Source: an uncultured Pelagibacteraceae bacterium (GTDB taxonomy: Bacteria > Pseudomonadota > Alphaproteobacteria > Pelagibacterales > AG-422-B15). From it: a stretch of DNA of 64,000 nt. Location of the stretch: assembly GCA_902546615.1 (NCBI GenBank), contig CACCKE010000001.1, positions 78,409 through 142,408 of the forward strand. Direction: 5' to 3'. Position numbers and translations under genes: made by a program. Positions 55,335 through 64,000 of the stretch are shown here, piece after piece (the first letter of the stretch is position 1; each line of letters opens with the position of its first letter). The notes under the pieces were generated by a model. That model was not told the origin of the DNA. It saw only the letters and a program-made list of their open reading frames with translations, and did no database searches.

Positions 55335-56583
55335 TTATATTTCCAATTAAGCCTTCTTGACGCTTTCCAGTGACAAGCATTTTTATTATTTTACCCGCTT
55401 CAAAATTATTATCGAGACAGACCTTTGCAAATGTATCTGATCTGCCTTGATTTTGACTCTCAACAATAAGGTTAATCTCTTTATTTTTAAGCTTATCGTA
55501 GTGCTCGGTAATCTTTCGCTCGCCAATATTTCTGAGTATTTTTGCTCTTTTTTTTATAATTTCTCGATCTAATTGAGGCATTCTAGCGGCGGGCGTTCCA
55601 TCTCTTGGTGAAAATGGAAATATGTGCAAAAAAGTAATATTACATTCATCTATAAGACGCACTGAATTTAGAAACATTTCATCCGTTTCTGTTGGAAATC
55701 CAGCAATAAAATCTGCACCAAATACAATATCAGGTCTAACAGCTCTGATGCGCTCTATTGCATTAATTGCATCTTCTCTTGAATGTCTTCTTTTCATTCT
55801 TTTTAAAATCATATTATCGCCAGCCTGCAGAGATAAATGAATATGAGGAAGTAAACGTTTCTCGCTACCGTAAAGATTTATTAATTCATCATCTATTTCT
55901 GCGATATCAAGTGATGACAGTCTCAGTCTGTTAAGTTGAGGCAACCTATTGAGAATAGTTTTTACTAACTTTGACAATGAAATTTTTTTCTCAAAATCAC
56001 TACCGTAGCTTGTGAGATCAACGCCAGTTAGCACTATCTCCTTGTAGTTCTTCTCTAGAAGTAACTTTATTTGTTTTATAATATTTTTTGGATCCACACT
56101 TCTTGAATTTCCTCGTCCATATGGAATAATACAAAATGTACACCTATGATCACATCCATTTTGTATTTGTACAAATCCTCTTATTCTGTTTTTAACTTTA
56201 CTTATAATCGGTGAAATTGCTTGTTCATTTTCGAATATATCTCCTACTAAATTTACGGGCTTATTACTTTCTCTTATAGTTTTATAGGTTGAGGATTCTA
56301 ATTTTTCTTTATTTCCAATGATGGAGTCAACTTCGCTCATTGCTTCAAAATCTTTTTTATGTATCTGTGCAGCACAACCAGTAAGAACGACTTGACTTTG
56401 TTGATTTTCTTTTTTTACTTTTCTAATTTCATTTTTCAGATCAGCGATAGTTTTATTTGTAACAGCGCAACTATTAATAAAAATATGGTTCTGAAGATTG
56501 TTATCTTTTGCGTATTTTCTTATAACTTCAGACTCATAAAAATTCAGTCTACATCCGTAAGTTTTAATTTCTGGATCTTTCAT
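55327..56583 (-). CDS. mtaB: tRNA ms2t6A37 methylthiotransferase MtaB
   Basis: KTYGCRLNFYESEVIRK, FINSCAVTNKT, QIQNGCDHRCTFCIIPYGRGNSRS, HLSLQAGDNMILKRMKRRHSRED. Confidence 0.95.
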   Translation of the reverse strand: MKDPEIKTYGCRLNFYESEVIRKYAKDNNLQNHIFINSCAVTNKTIADLKNEIRKVKKENQQSQVVLTGCAAQIHKKDFEAMSEVDSIIGNKEKLESSTYKTIRESNKPVNLVGDIFENEQAISPIISKVKNRIRGFVQIQNGCDHRCTFCIIPYGRGNSRSVDPKNIIKQIKLLLEKNYKEIVLTGVDLTSYGSDFEKKISLSKLVKTILNRLPQLNRLRLSSLDIAEIDDELINLYGSEKRLLPHIHLSLQAGDNMILKRMKRRHSREDAINAIERIRAVRPDIVFGADFIAGFPTETDEMFLNSVRLIDECNITFLHIFPFSPRDGTPAARMPQLDREIIKKRAKILRNIGERKITEHYDKLKNKEINLIVESQNQGRSDTFAKVCLDNNFEAGKIIKMLVTGKRQEGLIGNIIV

Positions 56584-56950
56584 TACTTATTTGATTTCGA
56601 TTTTTTAAATATAGAGCAAATGCAAGAACTTCATACAATATATGACTCATATGATAGATAAGAGGCAATTTAATAAAATTATAAAGCCATTTATACCTTG
56701 GTAGTTGAGACCATATCAGTAAAAAAGCATCGATTCCTTCTAATATCTTTCCATCATGTTTGGCATGAAGACGTCTTATCAATTGACTTGGTTCTTTTGA
56801 AGTTTCCTTTTCAGCAACTTTATTTTGAGTAACATCGACCCAATCAATAACATTATTAAGTTTCTTATAGTGGTTTATTTCAAACCTACAGATACTGCAT
56901 GAGTTATTGAAGTATATTTTAGTATTTTTTTTAGAATTTTTATTTCTCAC
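56564..56950 (-). CDS. DUF393/DCC-type thiol-disulfide oxidoreductase-like protein
   Basis: IYFNNSCSICRFEINHYKKL (xCxxC), RRLHAKHDGKILEGIDAFLLIWSQLP. Confidence 0.87.
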   Translation of the reverse strand: MRNKNSKKNTKIYFNNSCSICRFEINHYKKLNNVIDWVDVTQNKVAEKETSKEPSQLIRRLHAKHDGKILEGIDAFLLIWSQLPRYKWLYNFIKLPLIYHMSHILYEVLAFALYLKNRNQISNERSRN

Positions 56951-57792
56951 AGCTTATATTTATCAATAAAATTTATCTCAGTTGGACCAGTCATAATAAT
57001 ATTATCCCTACGTTCGTAATATATTTCTAAATCGCCCCCTGGCAATGTTACTGTCACCTTATTTTTTATCACTCCCATTTCAACTCCTGCTACAGCTGTT
57101 GCGCAAGCAGCCGTACCACAAGCATTCGTTTTTCCTGCACCCCTCTCCCATACGTTTAGTACAATGTGATTATCACTTTTTAACTTTGCAAAACTCACAT
57201 TTATTTTTTCAGGAAATAAACTATCGTTTTCAATTAATGATCCAAAACTTTCAACATCATATTTTTCTATTTCATCATCAAAAAATATAATATGTGGATT
57301 ACCAATATTAACCAAAAATGGTTTTTTTAGAGTAAGGTCTCTGATTGAAAAATTTATATCTTCTGGATCGACATCTTTAGTTAAAGGTATTTCATTCCAT
57401 TTGAATTTTGGCTTGCCCATATTTACACTAATTGTGACATCATCAATCTTTTCACATGAAATTGTTCTTTCACGTGTTGTTAAGTTTATTTTCTCGCTCT
57501 TTGTTTCTTTCATTAAAAAGTTTGCAACACAACGCGAGCCATTTCCACAAGCATCTATTTCACTTCCATCTGAATTAAAAAATTTAATTAGTGGATCGCT
57601 GTTATCTTGTGACTTTCTAATCATAATTAATTGATCGCAGCCAACTCCGTCTATTCTGTTACAAATTAATTTTATTTGTTCTTCTGATAAATCAAATTCA
57701 GATACTCTTTGATCAATAACAACAAAATCATTTCCAAGGCCATTCATCTTTACGAACTTAAACTCGTGCATAAACACTTTATATTGAGCCAA
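56947..57792 (-). CDS. dapF: Diaminopimelate epimerase
   Basis: FVKMNGLGNDFVVID, FFNSDGSEIDACGNGSRCVANFL, VWERGAGKTNACGTAACA. Confidence 0.97.
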   Translation of the reverse strand: MAQYKVFMHEFKFVKMNGLGNDFVVIDQRVSEFDLSEEQIKLICNRIDGVGCDQLIMIRKSQDNSDPLIKFFNSDGSEIDACGNGSRCVANFLMKETKSEKINLTTRERTISCEKIDDVTISVNMGKPKFKWNEIPLTKDVDPEDINFSIRDLTLKKPFLVNIGNPHIIFFDDEIEKYDVESFGSLIENDSLFPEKINVSFAKLKSDNHIVLNVWERGAGKTNACGTAACATAVAGVEMGVIKNKVTVTLPGGDLEIYYERRDNIIMTGPTEINFIDKYKL

Positions 57793-57854
57793 TTTTGATT
57801 TTTCCAGTAAATAAGAAATTAAATGAATCTTGACATTAACTTACTGAAGTAATA

Positions 57855-57969
57855 AAAAACTCACGTTTTCCGTCAGAAATATTATTTCTGCGGTGCCATA
57901 AATAAAGGTATCGACACCAGTCAGCGAGTTTCGCCCATTGGTGCACTACCTGCTGAAGGAGAGTTTATT
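57855..57969 (+). ncRNA. Candidate structured 5' leader of ffh (cis-regulatory RNA or unassigned small RNA)
   Basis: By eye more GC-rich than flanking intergenic DNA; CAGAAAT-ATT-ATTTCTG hairpin extended by CCG/CGG, GGTG/CACC pairing, GCGA-GTT-TCGC hairpin, ending in GAAGGAGAG just before the TTG start. Confidence 0.45.
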
Positions 57970-59352
57970 TTGTTTGAAAACCTTAGTAATCGGTTTGAGG
58001 AAATATTTAAGAGTTTAAAAAAGACAGGTTCTATTGATGAGGCTTCTCTCGATAGTGCAATGAGAGATATTCGAAGAGCTCTTCTTGAAGCTGATGTTGC
58101 ATTGCCAATTGCAAAAAGATTTATAGAGGATGTCAAAAAAGAGGCGATCGGAAAAGAAATCATTCGATCAATAACGCCTGCGCAAATGATTACAAAAATT
58201 GTGAATGATCAATTAATTCAAATTTTAGGTTCAGCTTCACCCGAATTCCAAATAAACGATAATCAAGTTTCATCCTATTTATTTGCAGGACTTCAAGGTT
58301 CTGGCAAGACAACGACTGTTGGTAAAATCGGTAATTATCTCAAAAGTAATTACGATAAGAAGATTTTATTTGTTTCATTAGATACCACAAGACCAGCTGC
58401 TTTTGATCAGCTAAAAAAACTTTCTGAGTTAATTGATGTAACAATTTTACCCAAACTCGAAAATCAAATGCCTATTGATATTGTATCAAGAGCAAAACAA
58501 TTTGCTGAATTACAGGAAATTGATTGTGTTTTATATGATACAGCGGGGAGAATGAATGTTGAAGAAGGGCTAATGAGCGAATTGAGTTTGCTGGAAAAAG
58601 AAATTAGCCCTCTAGAAACGATACTTGTTTTAGACAGCCTAACTGGCCAGGAGGCAGTGAATGTTGCAAGAGATTTTGCAAAAGCAATCAATATTACAGG
58701 CTCTATTCTTACTAGGATTGATGGCGATGCTCGAGGTGGGGCCGCATTAAGCATGAAGTACATTACTGATTGTCCAATTAAATTTATGGGAGTTGGGGAG
58801 CAAGTCGATGACCTTGAAAAATTTCACCCAGAGCGAATTGCCACTCGTATTCTTGGAATGGGAGATATTGTAACCTTAGTTGAAAAAGCTGCTGAAACTG
58901 TTGATCAAGAAGATGCCGAAGAAATGGCTAAAAAATTACAAAAAGGAGAATTTGACCTCGACGATTTGCTTAGTCAAATCAGACAGATGAAAAAAATGGG
59001 TGGCATTTCGGGTATGATGAAATTCATTCCTGGACTAAGTAATCTGAGTGATAAGATCCCACAAAATACTAATCCTGACAACTCAATCGCTCAACAAGAA
59101 GCAATTATTCTATCAATGACAAAATACGAGCGAAGCAAGCCAAAGATAATTAATGGATCAAGAAAAAAAAGAATAGCGGCAGGGTCAGGGACTTCAGTAT
59201 CCGAAATAAATAAAATTCTAAAACAACATAGAAAGATGTCAGACATGATGAAGAAGTTATCTAGAAAAGGGGGAGGATCAATTGATCCAAATATGTTAGC
59301 AAGCCAACTTGGAAGTGGCATGCCAAGTGATTTTTTTAAAAATAAATTTTAA
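57970..59352 (+). CDS. ffh: Signal recognition particle protein Ffh (TTG start)
   Basis: FAGLQGSGKTTTVGKIGNYL, DTTRPAAFDQL, YDTAGRMNVEEGLM, SILTRIDGDARGGAALS, methionine-rich M domain. Confidence 0.98.
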   Translation: MFENLSNRFEEIFKSLKKTGSIDEASLDSAMRDIRRALLEADVALPIAKRFIEDVKKEAIGKEIIRSITPAQMITKIVNDQLIQILGSASPEFQINDNQVSSYLFAGLQGSGKTTTVGKIGNYLKSNYDKKILFVSLDTTRPAAFDQLKKLSELIDVTILPKLENQMPIDIVSRAKQFAELQEIDCVLYDTAGRMNVEEGLMSELSLLEKEISPLETILVLDSLTGQEAVNVARDFAKAINITGSILTRIDGDARGGAALSMKYITDCPIKFMGVGEQVDDLEKFHPERIATRILGMGDIVTLVEKAAETVDQEDAEEMAKKLQKGEFDLDDLLSQIRQMKKMGGISGMMKFIPGLSNLSDKIPQNTNPDNSIAQQEAIILSMTKYERSKPKIINGSRKKRIAAGSGTSVSEINKILKQHRKMSDMMKKLSRKGGGSIDPNMLASQLGSGMPSDFFKNKF

Positions 59353-59378
59353 CTATTAACAAATAAAAGGAGAATAAA

Positions 59379-59846
59379 ATGGCGTTAAAAATAAGACTAT
59401 CGAGAGCAGGTTCAAAAAAAAGGCCTGTATACAGAGTTGTAGTTGCAGATTCAAGAAGTCCGCGAGATGGTAAATTTATTGAAAAGGTAGGATTGTACAA
59501 TCCTCTTTTACAAAAAGATAATAAGGATAGGATCCAACTAAACTTAGACTCAATAAAAGAGTGGATTTCTAAAGGAGCAAAACCAACAGATAAGGTTGCA
59601 AGATTTCTGGGAGAAGCTGGCGTAATACCAATGCCAGCACAAGGCAACAATCCTAAAAAAGCTCAGCCAAAAAAGAAAGCACAAGAAAGATTAGCCGCAG
59701 CTGAGGAAGCAAAGAATCAGCCTACTCCTGAAGCTCCAGCAGAAGAGACTCCAGCAGAGGAAGCTCCAGCATCAGAAGCAAAAACTGATGAAGCTCCAGC
59801 AGAAGAGACTCCAGCAGAGGAAGCTCCAGCAGAAGAGGAGAAATAA
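59379..59846 (+). CDS. rpsP: 30S ribosomal protein S16 with Ala/Glu/Pro-rich C-terminal extension
   Basis: [42 protein letters not shown]; extension with two copies of [14 protein letters not shown]. Confidence 0.97.
   Translation: MALKIRLSRAGSKKRPVYRVVVADSRSPRDGKFIEKVGLYNPLLQKDNKDRIQLNLDSIKEWISKGAKPTDKVARFLGEAGVIPMPAQGNNPKKAQPKKKAQERLAAAEEAKNQPTPEAPAEETPAEEAPASEAKTDEAPAEETPAEEAPAEEEK
59730..59771 (+). repeat. 42-bp exact repeat inside rpsP, copy 1
   Basis: GAAGCTCCAGCAGAAGAGACTCCAGCAGAGGAAGCTCCAGCA, identical to 59790-59831 (60-bp offset). Confidence 0.95.
59790..59831 (+). repeat. 42-bp exact repeat inside rpsP, copy 2
   Basis: Identical to 59730-59771. Confidence 0.95.
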
Positions 59847-59864
59847 AGACTAAGCTTATTAATT

Positions 59865-60371
59865 ATGTCCCAATTGATAGTTATTGGAGAAGTAAGAGCA
59901 GTTCACGGTTTAAAGGGTCATTTCAAGATTATATCATATACAGAAACGCCAGACGATGTATTTAGATATGGCCCCTGTAGACTTGGGAAAAAATATTCAA
60001 ATATTACTCTTAAAAAATTGAAAGAGTTAAAAACTGGTTATATTGCTAGTTGTGAACAAATTAAAACAAGGGAGTTGGCTGAAAAAATTGTAGGGCTTAC
60101 AATAGAAATCGATCAATCGTGTTTACCAGCTATAAAAAAGTTAAACCAATACTATTACCATCAATTAATTAATTTAATTGTAAAAACTAATGATGGAAAA
60201 AATATTGGAAAAGTAATATCTGTTCAGAATTACGGTTCATCGGATTTACTAGAAATAAGAAAAAAAAATGCTAAAGACTACTTTATACCAATAAGTGAAA
60301 ACACAATAAAAAAAATTGATCTGATAAAAAAAATTATTATTACAAAAAATATCAATGACTATATAGGCTAG
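59865..60371 (+). CDS. rimM: Ribosome maturation factor RimM
   Basis: IGEVRAVHGLKGHFKIISYTE start; between rpsP and trmD. Confidence 0.95.
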   Translation: MSQLIVIGEVRAVHGLKGHFKIISYTETPDDVFRYGPCRLGKKYSNITLKKLKELKTGYIASCEQIKTRELAEKIVGLTIEIDQSCLPAIKKLNQYYYHQLINLIVKTNDGKNIGKVISVQNYGSSDLLEIRKKNAKDYFIPISENTIKKIDLIKKIIITKNINDYIG

Positions 60372-60373
60372 TA

Positions 60374-61090
60374 ATGTATCGAGTAAAAATTATCACACTT
60401 TTCCCAAATAGTTTTCCTGGACTTTTAAATACAGGAGTCGTGGGTAAGGCATTAAAGAAAAAAATATGGTCATTAAAAACAATTGATCCAAGAAAATATT
60501 CAAAAGGTAATTACAAAAAAGTAGATGATACCACAGCTGGTGGCGGTCCTGGTATGATTTTAAAAGCAGATGTAATCGGGAAGTCTATTGAGGCTTGTTA
60601 CAAGAATATAAAATCTAAAGATAGTTATCCAATGATATATTTAAGTCCTCGCGGTTCTCCTTTAACTCAAAGTAAAGTTATTAATTTTTCAAAGATGAAA
60701 GGAATTAATATTCTCTGTGGTAGATATGAAGGCATTGATCAACGTATACTCGATTTCTATCCTATTGAGGAAATAAGTATTGGAGACTATATACTGGCGG
60801 GCGGTGAAATAGCTTCCCAGGTTTTAGTGGAGTCAATAGTGAGACTGTTGCCAGGAACACTTGGTGACATGAAGTCTGCTAGTTCAGAGACCTTCTCAAA
60901 AGACCTTCTTGAATACCCTCAGTATACAAGGCCTAAAAAATGGAAAAACTTGACAATTCCAGACATATTGCTCTCTGGAAATCACAGAAATATTAGTGAG
61001 TGGCGCTTAAAACAATCTGAAAAACTCACACAGAAAGTTAGGCCAGATTTATGGAAAAACTACAAAAAAAGCAAGACAAGGAAGAAATAA
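60374..61090 (+). CDS. trmD: tRNA (guanine37-N1)-methyltransferase
   Basis: VKIITLFPNSFPGLLNTGVVGKAL, VDDTTAGGGPGMILKAD, YLSPRGSPL, LCGRYEGIDQRI, ISIGDYILAGGEIA. Confidence 0.98.
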   Translation: MYRVKIITLFPNSFPGLLNTGVVGKALKKKIWSLKTIDPRKYSKGNYKKVDDTTAGGGPGMILKADVIGKSIEACYKNIKSKDSYPMIYLSPRGSPLTQSKVINFSKMKGINILCGRYEGIDQRILDFYPIEEISIGDYILAGGEIASQVLVESIVRLLPGTLGDMKSASSETFSKDLLEYPQYTRPKKWKNLTIPDILLSGNHRNISEWRLKQSEKLTQKVRPDLWKNYKKSKTRKK

Positions 61091-61117
61091 AGTATTAAAA
61101 CACGGTGCGAGGCTACC

Positions 61118-61702
61118 ATGAACATCATAGAACAATTCGAAAAAGACCAGATAAAGTCACTAGTCAAAGGTAAGAAAATACCACAATTCCATCCAGGAGA
61201 TACAGTAAGAGTGAATGTTAAGGTACGTGAGGGTACACGTGAGAGAATACAGGCATTCGAGGGCGTTTGTATCAGAAAGAAAAATAGAGGTCTAAGTTCT
61301 TCATTTACAGTAAGAAAAATTTCTTTTGGTGAGGGCGTAGAAAGAGTGTTTCCAATCTTTAGTCCGTCTATTGACTCCATCTCGATTGTAAGAAGTGGAC
61401 AGGTCAGAAGAGCTAAGCTTTACTATCTTAGAGATTTAACCGGTAAAAAAGCAAGGATCGTTGAGAGAATTCGAAAGAAGCAACCAGATCTTGCTAGTTT
61501 ATATATTGATGAGAGTGAAGAAGTTGTAGAAGAAGAAATTATTGCTTCTGATGAGCCCGCTCAAGATGAGAGTGTTGAAGTTGCAGCTGATGCTTCTCAA
61601 GCTGAGGAAAAAAAAGAATCTGAAGTTGATGAGATTGCTCAAGAACAAGTTCCTGAAGATAATGCTGAAAGTTCAGAAGAATCAGAAACAACAAAAGAAT
61701 AA
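61118..61702 (+). CDS. rplS: 50S ribosomal protein L19 with acidic C-terminal extension
   Basis: [56 protein letters not shown]; acidic tail after [12 protein letters not shown]. Confidence 0.97.
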   Translation: MNIIEQFEKDQIKSLVKGKKIPQFHPGDTVRVNVKVREGTRERIQAFEGVCIRKKNRGLSSSFTVRKISFGEGVERVFPIFSPSIDSISIVRSGQVRRAKLYYLRDLTGKKARIVERIRKKQPDLASLYIDESEEVVEEEIIASDEPAQDESVEVAADASQAEEKKESEVDEIAQEQVPEDNAESSEESETTKE

Positions 61703-61741
61703 TTACTTCTTTCTCGTTTTTTTTGTTAATCAAAGTTATTT

Positions 61742-63145
61742 ATGAGTACTCCAAAGACATTATACGATAAAATATGGAATGATCATTTAGTTTCAGAAAA
61801 TGAAGATGGAACATCAATCATTTATATTGACAGACATCTTGTTCATGAAGTTACAAGTCCCCAAGCATTTGAAGGACTAAAAATTGCAAACAGATCAGTT
61901 AGAAAACCTAATTTTACATTAGCCACTGCTGATCACAATATTCCTACAACAAATAGAGATGAGGGAATATCAGATCCAGAGTCTAAGTTACAGGTAGATA
62001 CTCTTGAAGAGAATTGTAAAGAGCACGGAATTACTTTTCTTTCTATGTCTGATAAAAGACAGGGTATAGTCCATATTATCGGACCGGAGCAAGGTTTCAC
62101 ACAACCAGGAATGACTATCGTTTGTGGTGATAGCCATACTTCAACACACGGTGCCTTCGGTGCTCTTGCATGGGGTATTGGAACTTCTGAAGTAGAACAT
62201 GTTCTTGCAACTCAAACATTGGTACAAACTAAAGCTAAGAATATGCAAATTAATATACAAGGTGAACTGCCACTGGGTGTTACAGCAAAAGATATTGTTT
62301 TAAAGATTATTCAAACAATTGGAACTGCTGGAGGTACTGGGTATGTTATTGAATACACAGGTGATGCGATCAAATCCCTAACAATGGAGGGAAGAATGAC
62401 AGTCTGTAACATGTCAATTGAAGCAGGAGCAAGAGCTGGTTTAATCAGTCCTGATGAAAAAACAATTGAATACTTAAAGGGTAGACCATTTTCTCCAGCA
62501 GAAAATGAATATCAATCAGCATCGGATTATTGGTTATCGCTAGCTTCTGATGAAGGTGCTGCTTATGACAAAACAGTAAATATTGATGCAAGCGACATCA
62601 TTCCACAAGTCACTTGGGGCACAAGTCCTGAGGATGTAGTTTCTATTGATGGATTGGTTCCAAACCCTGATGATGAAAGCGATGAGACAAAGAAAAAATC
62701 AATGATTAGAGCTTTGGAATACATGGGTCTTGTTCCGAATACACCACTTAAAGAGGTTAAAGTAGATAAGGTATTCATTGGTTCATGTACTAATGGACGG
62801 ATTGAAGACCTGAGAGCTGCATCAAAAATTGCAAAAGATAGAAAAGTTGCGGACCATGTAAATGCAATAATCGTTCCTGGGTCTGGTTTAGTTAAACAGC
62901 AGGCAGAAGAGGAGGGTTTAGACAAAATATTTATTGAGTCAGGCTTTGAATGGAGAGAGCCTGGATGTTCAATGTGTCTTGCAATGAATGCCGATAAACT
63001 TAAACCTCAAGAAAGATGTGCTTCCACTTCAAATAGGAACTTTGAAGGTAGGCAAGGAAGAGGGGGTCGTACTCATTTAATGAGTCCAGCTATGGCTGCT
63101 GCTGCGGCTATCAATGGAAAACTATCAGACAGTAGAGAGATATAA
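61742..63145 (+). CDS. leuC: 3-isopropylmalate dehydratase large subunit
   Basis: [100 protein letters not shown]. Confidence 0.98.
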   Translation: MSTPKTLYDKIWNDHLVSENEDGTSIIYIDRHLVHEVTSPQAFEGLKIANRSVRKPNFTLATADHNIPTTNRDEGISDPESKLQVDTLEENCKEHGITFLSMSDKRQGIVHIIGPEQGFTQPGMTIVCGDSHTSTHGAFGALAWGIGTSEVEHVLATQTLVQTKAKNMQINIQGELPLGVTAKDIVLKIIQTIGTAGGTGYVIEYTGDAIKSLTMEGRMTVCNMSIEAGARAGLISPDEKTIEYLKGRPFSPAENEYQSASDYWLSLASDEGAAYDKTVNIDASDIIPQVTWGTSPEDVVSIDGLVPNPDDESDETKKKSMIRALEYMGLVPNTPLKEVKVDKVFIGSCTNGRIEDLRAASKIAKDRKVADHVNAIIVPGSGLVKQQAEEEGLDKIFIESGFEWREPGCSMCLAMNADKLKPQERCASTSNRNFEGRQGRGGRTHLMSPAMAAAAAINGKLSDSREI

Positions 63146-63771
63146 TGGAAAAATTTAAAAAAATAGAAAGTAATGCAATTCCTTTACCAATGGTGAATGT
63201 TGATACTGATATGATTATTCCAAAACAATTTCTCAAAACAATTAAGCGAACAGGTTTAGGTAAAAATTTATTTTATGAATTAAGATATGATGAGAAAGAT
63301 GCACCTATTGATTCGTTTGTCCTTAATCAAGATAAATATAAAGACTCTCAAATTTTGATTACTGGTAAAAATTTTGGCTGCGGGTCATCTCGTGAACATG
63401 CACCCTGGTCAATCTTAGATTATGGCATTAAATGCATCATCGCTTCGAGTTTTGCGGATATCTTTTATAATAATTGTTTCAAGAATGGCATTCTTCCAAT
63501 CAAATTAGATGAGGCTGAAGTAACTAAATTACAAAAAGCAGCCGAAAACAGTCTTAGTTTTACAATTGATTTAGAAAATCAGAAGATTTCTTATTTTGAT
63601 AAAAATATAAATCATGAGGTAAGTTTTGAACTTGATAAAGCCAAAAAAACTAGCCTATTAGAGGGTTTAGACGATATTGGATTGACACTAGCTAAAGTTA
63701 ATCATATTTCTGATTTTGAAAATAAGCAAAAGTCAAGAACACCCTGGTTGTATAGCCAGCAAATAAAATGA
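63145..63771 (+). CDS. leuD: 3-isopropylmalate dehydratase small subunit
   Basis: NVDTDMIIPKQFLKTIKRTGLGKNLFYELRYD, GKNFGCGSSREHAPWSILDYG. Confidence 0.98.
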   Translation: MEKFKKIESNAIPLPMVNVDTDMIIPKQFLKTIKRTGLGKNLFYELRYDEKDAPIDSFVLNQDKYKDSQILITGKNFGCGSSREHAPWSILDYGIKCIIASSFADIFYNNCFKNGILPIKLDEAEVTKLQKAAENSLSFTIDLENQKISYFDKNINHEVSFELDKAKKTSLLEGLDDIGLTLAKVNHISDFENKQKSRTPWLYSQQIK

Positions 63772-64000
63772 GCAATTCTTATAAATTATTAGTCTTACCT
63801 GGCGACGGTATAGGGCCTGAAGTAATGAAGGAGGTCATAAAGGTTGCTAAGAGTATTGGTGAACTTAGTAAAGTTAAATTTGAGATAGAAGAGGACGATA
63901 TTGGTGGGTCTGCCTATGATCGCTATGGCACTCCTCTATCTGATGAGACTCTTGAAAAAGCTAAAAACTCTCACGCAGTTTTACTTGGTGCTGTGGGTGG
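63768..64000 (+). CDS. leuB: 3-isopropylmalate dehydrogenase, N-terminal part (runs off the right edge)
   Basis: Manual translation MSNSYKLLVLPGDGIGPEVMKEVIKVAKSIGELSKVKFEIEEDDIGGSAYDRYGTPLSDETLEKAKNSHAVLLGAVGG. Confidence 0.96.
   Translation, partial: MSNSYKLLVLPGDGIGPEVMKEVIKVAKSIGELSKVKFEIEEDDIGGSAYDRYGTPLSDETLEKAKNSHAVLLGAVG

Noticed and set aside
57793-57969. The ffh leader as the 4.5S SRP RNA gene
   Set aside because: It lacks the conserved GGAAGGAAGCAG-type apical loop, so I do not call it ffs; kept only as an unassigned leader.
61539-61745. ORFs 61539-61733 (-) and 61542-61745 (+) at the rplS tail
   Set aside because: Repetitive Leu/Lys or Leu/Gln translations arising from the acidic-codon repeats of L19 read in other frames.
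1-64000. CRISPR arrays, rRNA operons, transposases or prophage structural genes
   Set aside because: None seen in a read-through of the sequence and ORF list.

Overview
The window is a gene-dense, AT-rich stretch of bacterial chromosome. Family content (DUF3576, DUF2794, DUF1674/SdhAF4, IalB, S16 with an acidic tail, the hemC/tsaD/gpsA neighbourhood) suggests a streamlined, probably marine, alphaproteobacterium. Taxonomy is inferred, not tested. Most of it is housekeeping: leuS, ftsK, lolA, purH, rpe, acs, gpsA, tsaD, hemC/hemD, folD, argG, rlmN, htpG, acnA, a ccmABCDEFGH operon, ftsY, mtaB, dapF, ffh-rpsP-rimM-trmD-rplS and leuCDB, plus one tRNA-Gly(GCC). Two small genes absent from the supplied ORF track were found by eye: an SdhAF4/DUF1674 protein and ccmD. 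The main accessory feature is a ~3.4 kb restriction-modification cassette (about 19134-22545). It sits at the 5' end of an EVE-domain gene, bounded by a perfect 21-bp direct repeat that is the first 21 nt of that gene, with a second inward pair of near-identical 25-bp repeats. It has no integrase. It encodes a specificity subunit and a methylase with an N-terminal HsdR-like nuclease motif (D..ExK..QxxxY), so it may be a compact two-gene, BcgI-like system. Other points: a GC-richer, hairpin-rich leader before ffh; two strong terminators lying directly against downstream start codons; a perfect palindrome before the porin; an orphan OmpR-like regulator 25 bp from a divergent YkuD gene; and a DUF1302-DUF1329-YCF48-SDR cluster. 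No rRNA, CRISPR array or transposase was seen.
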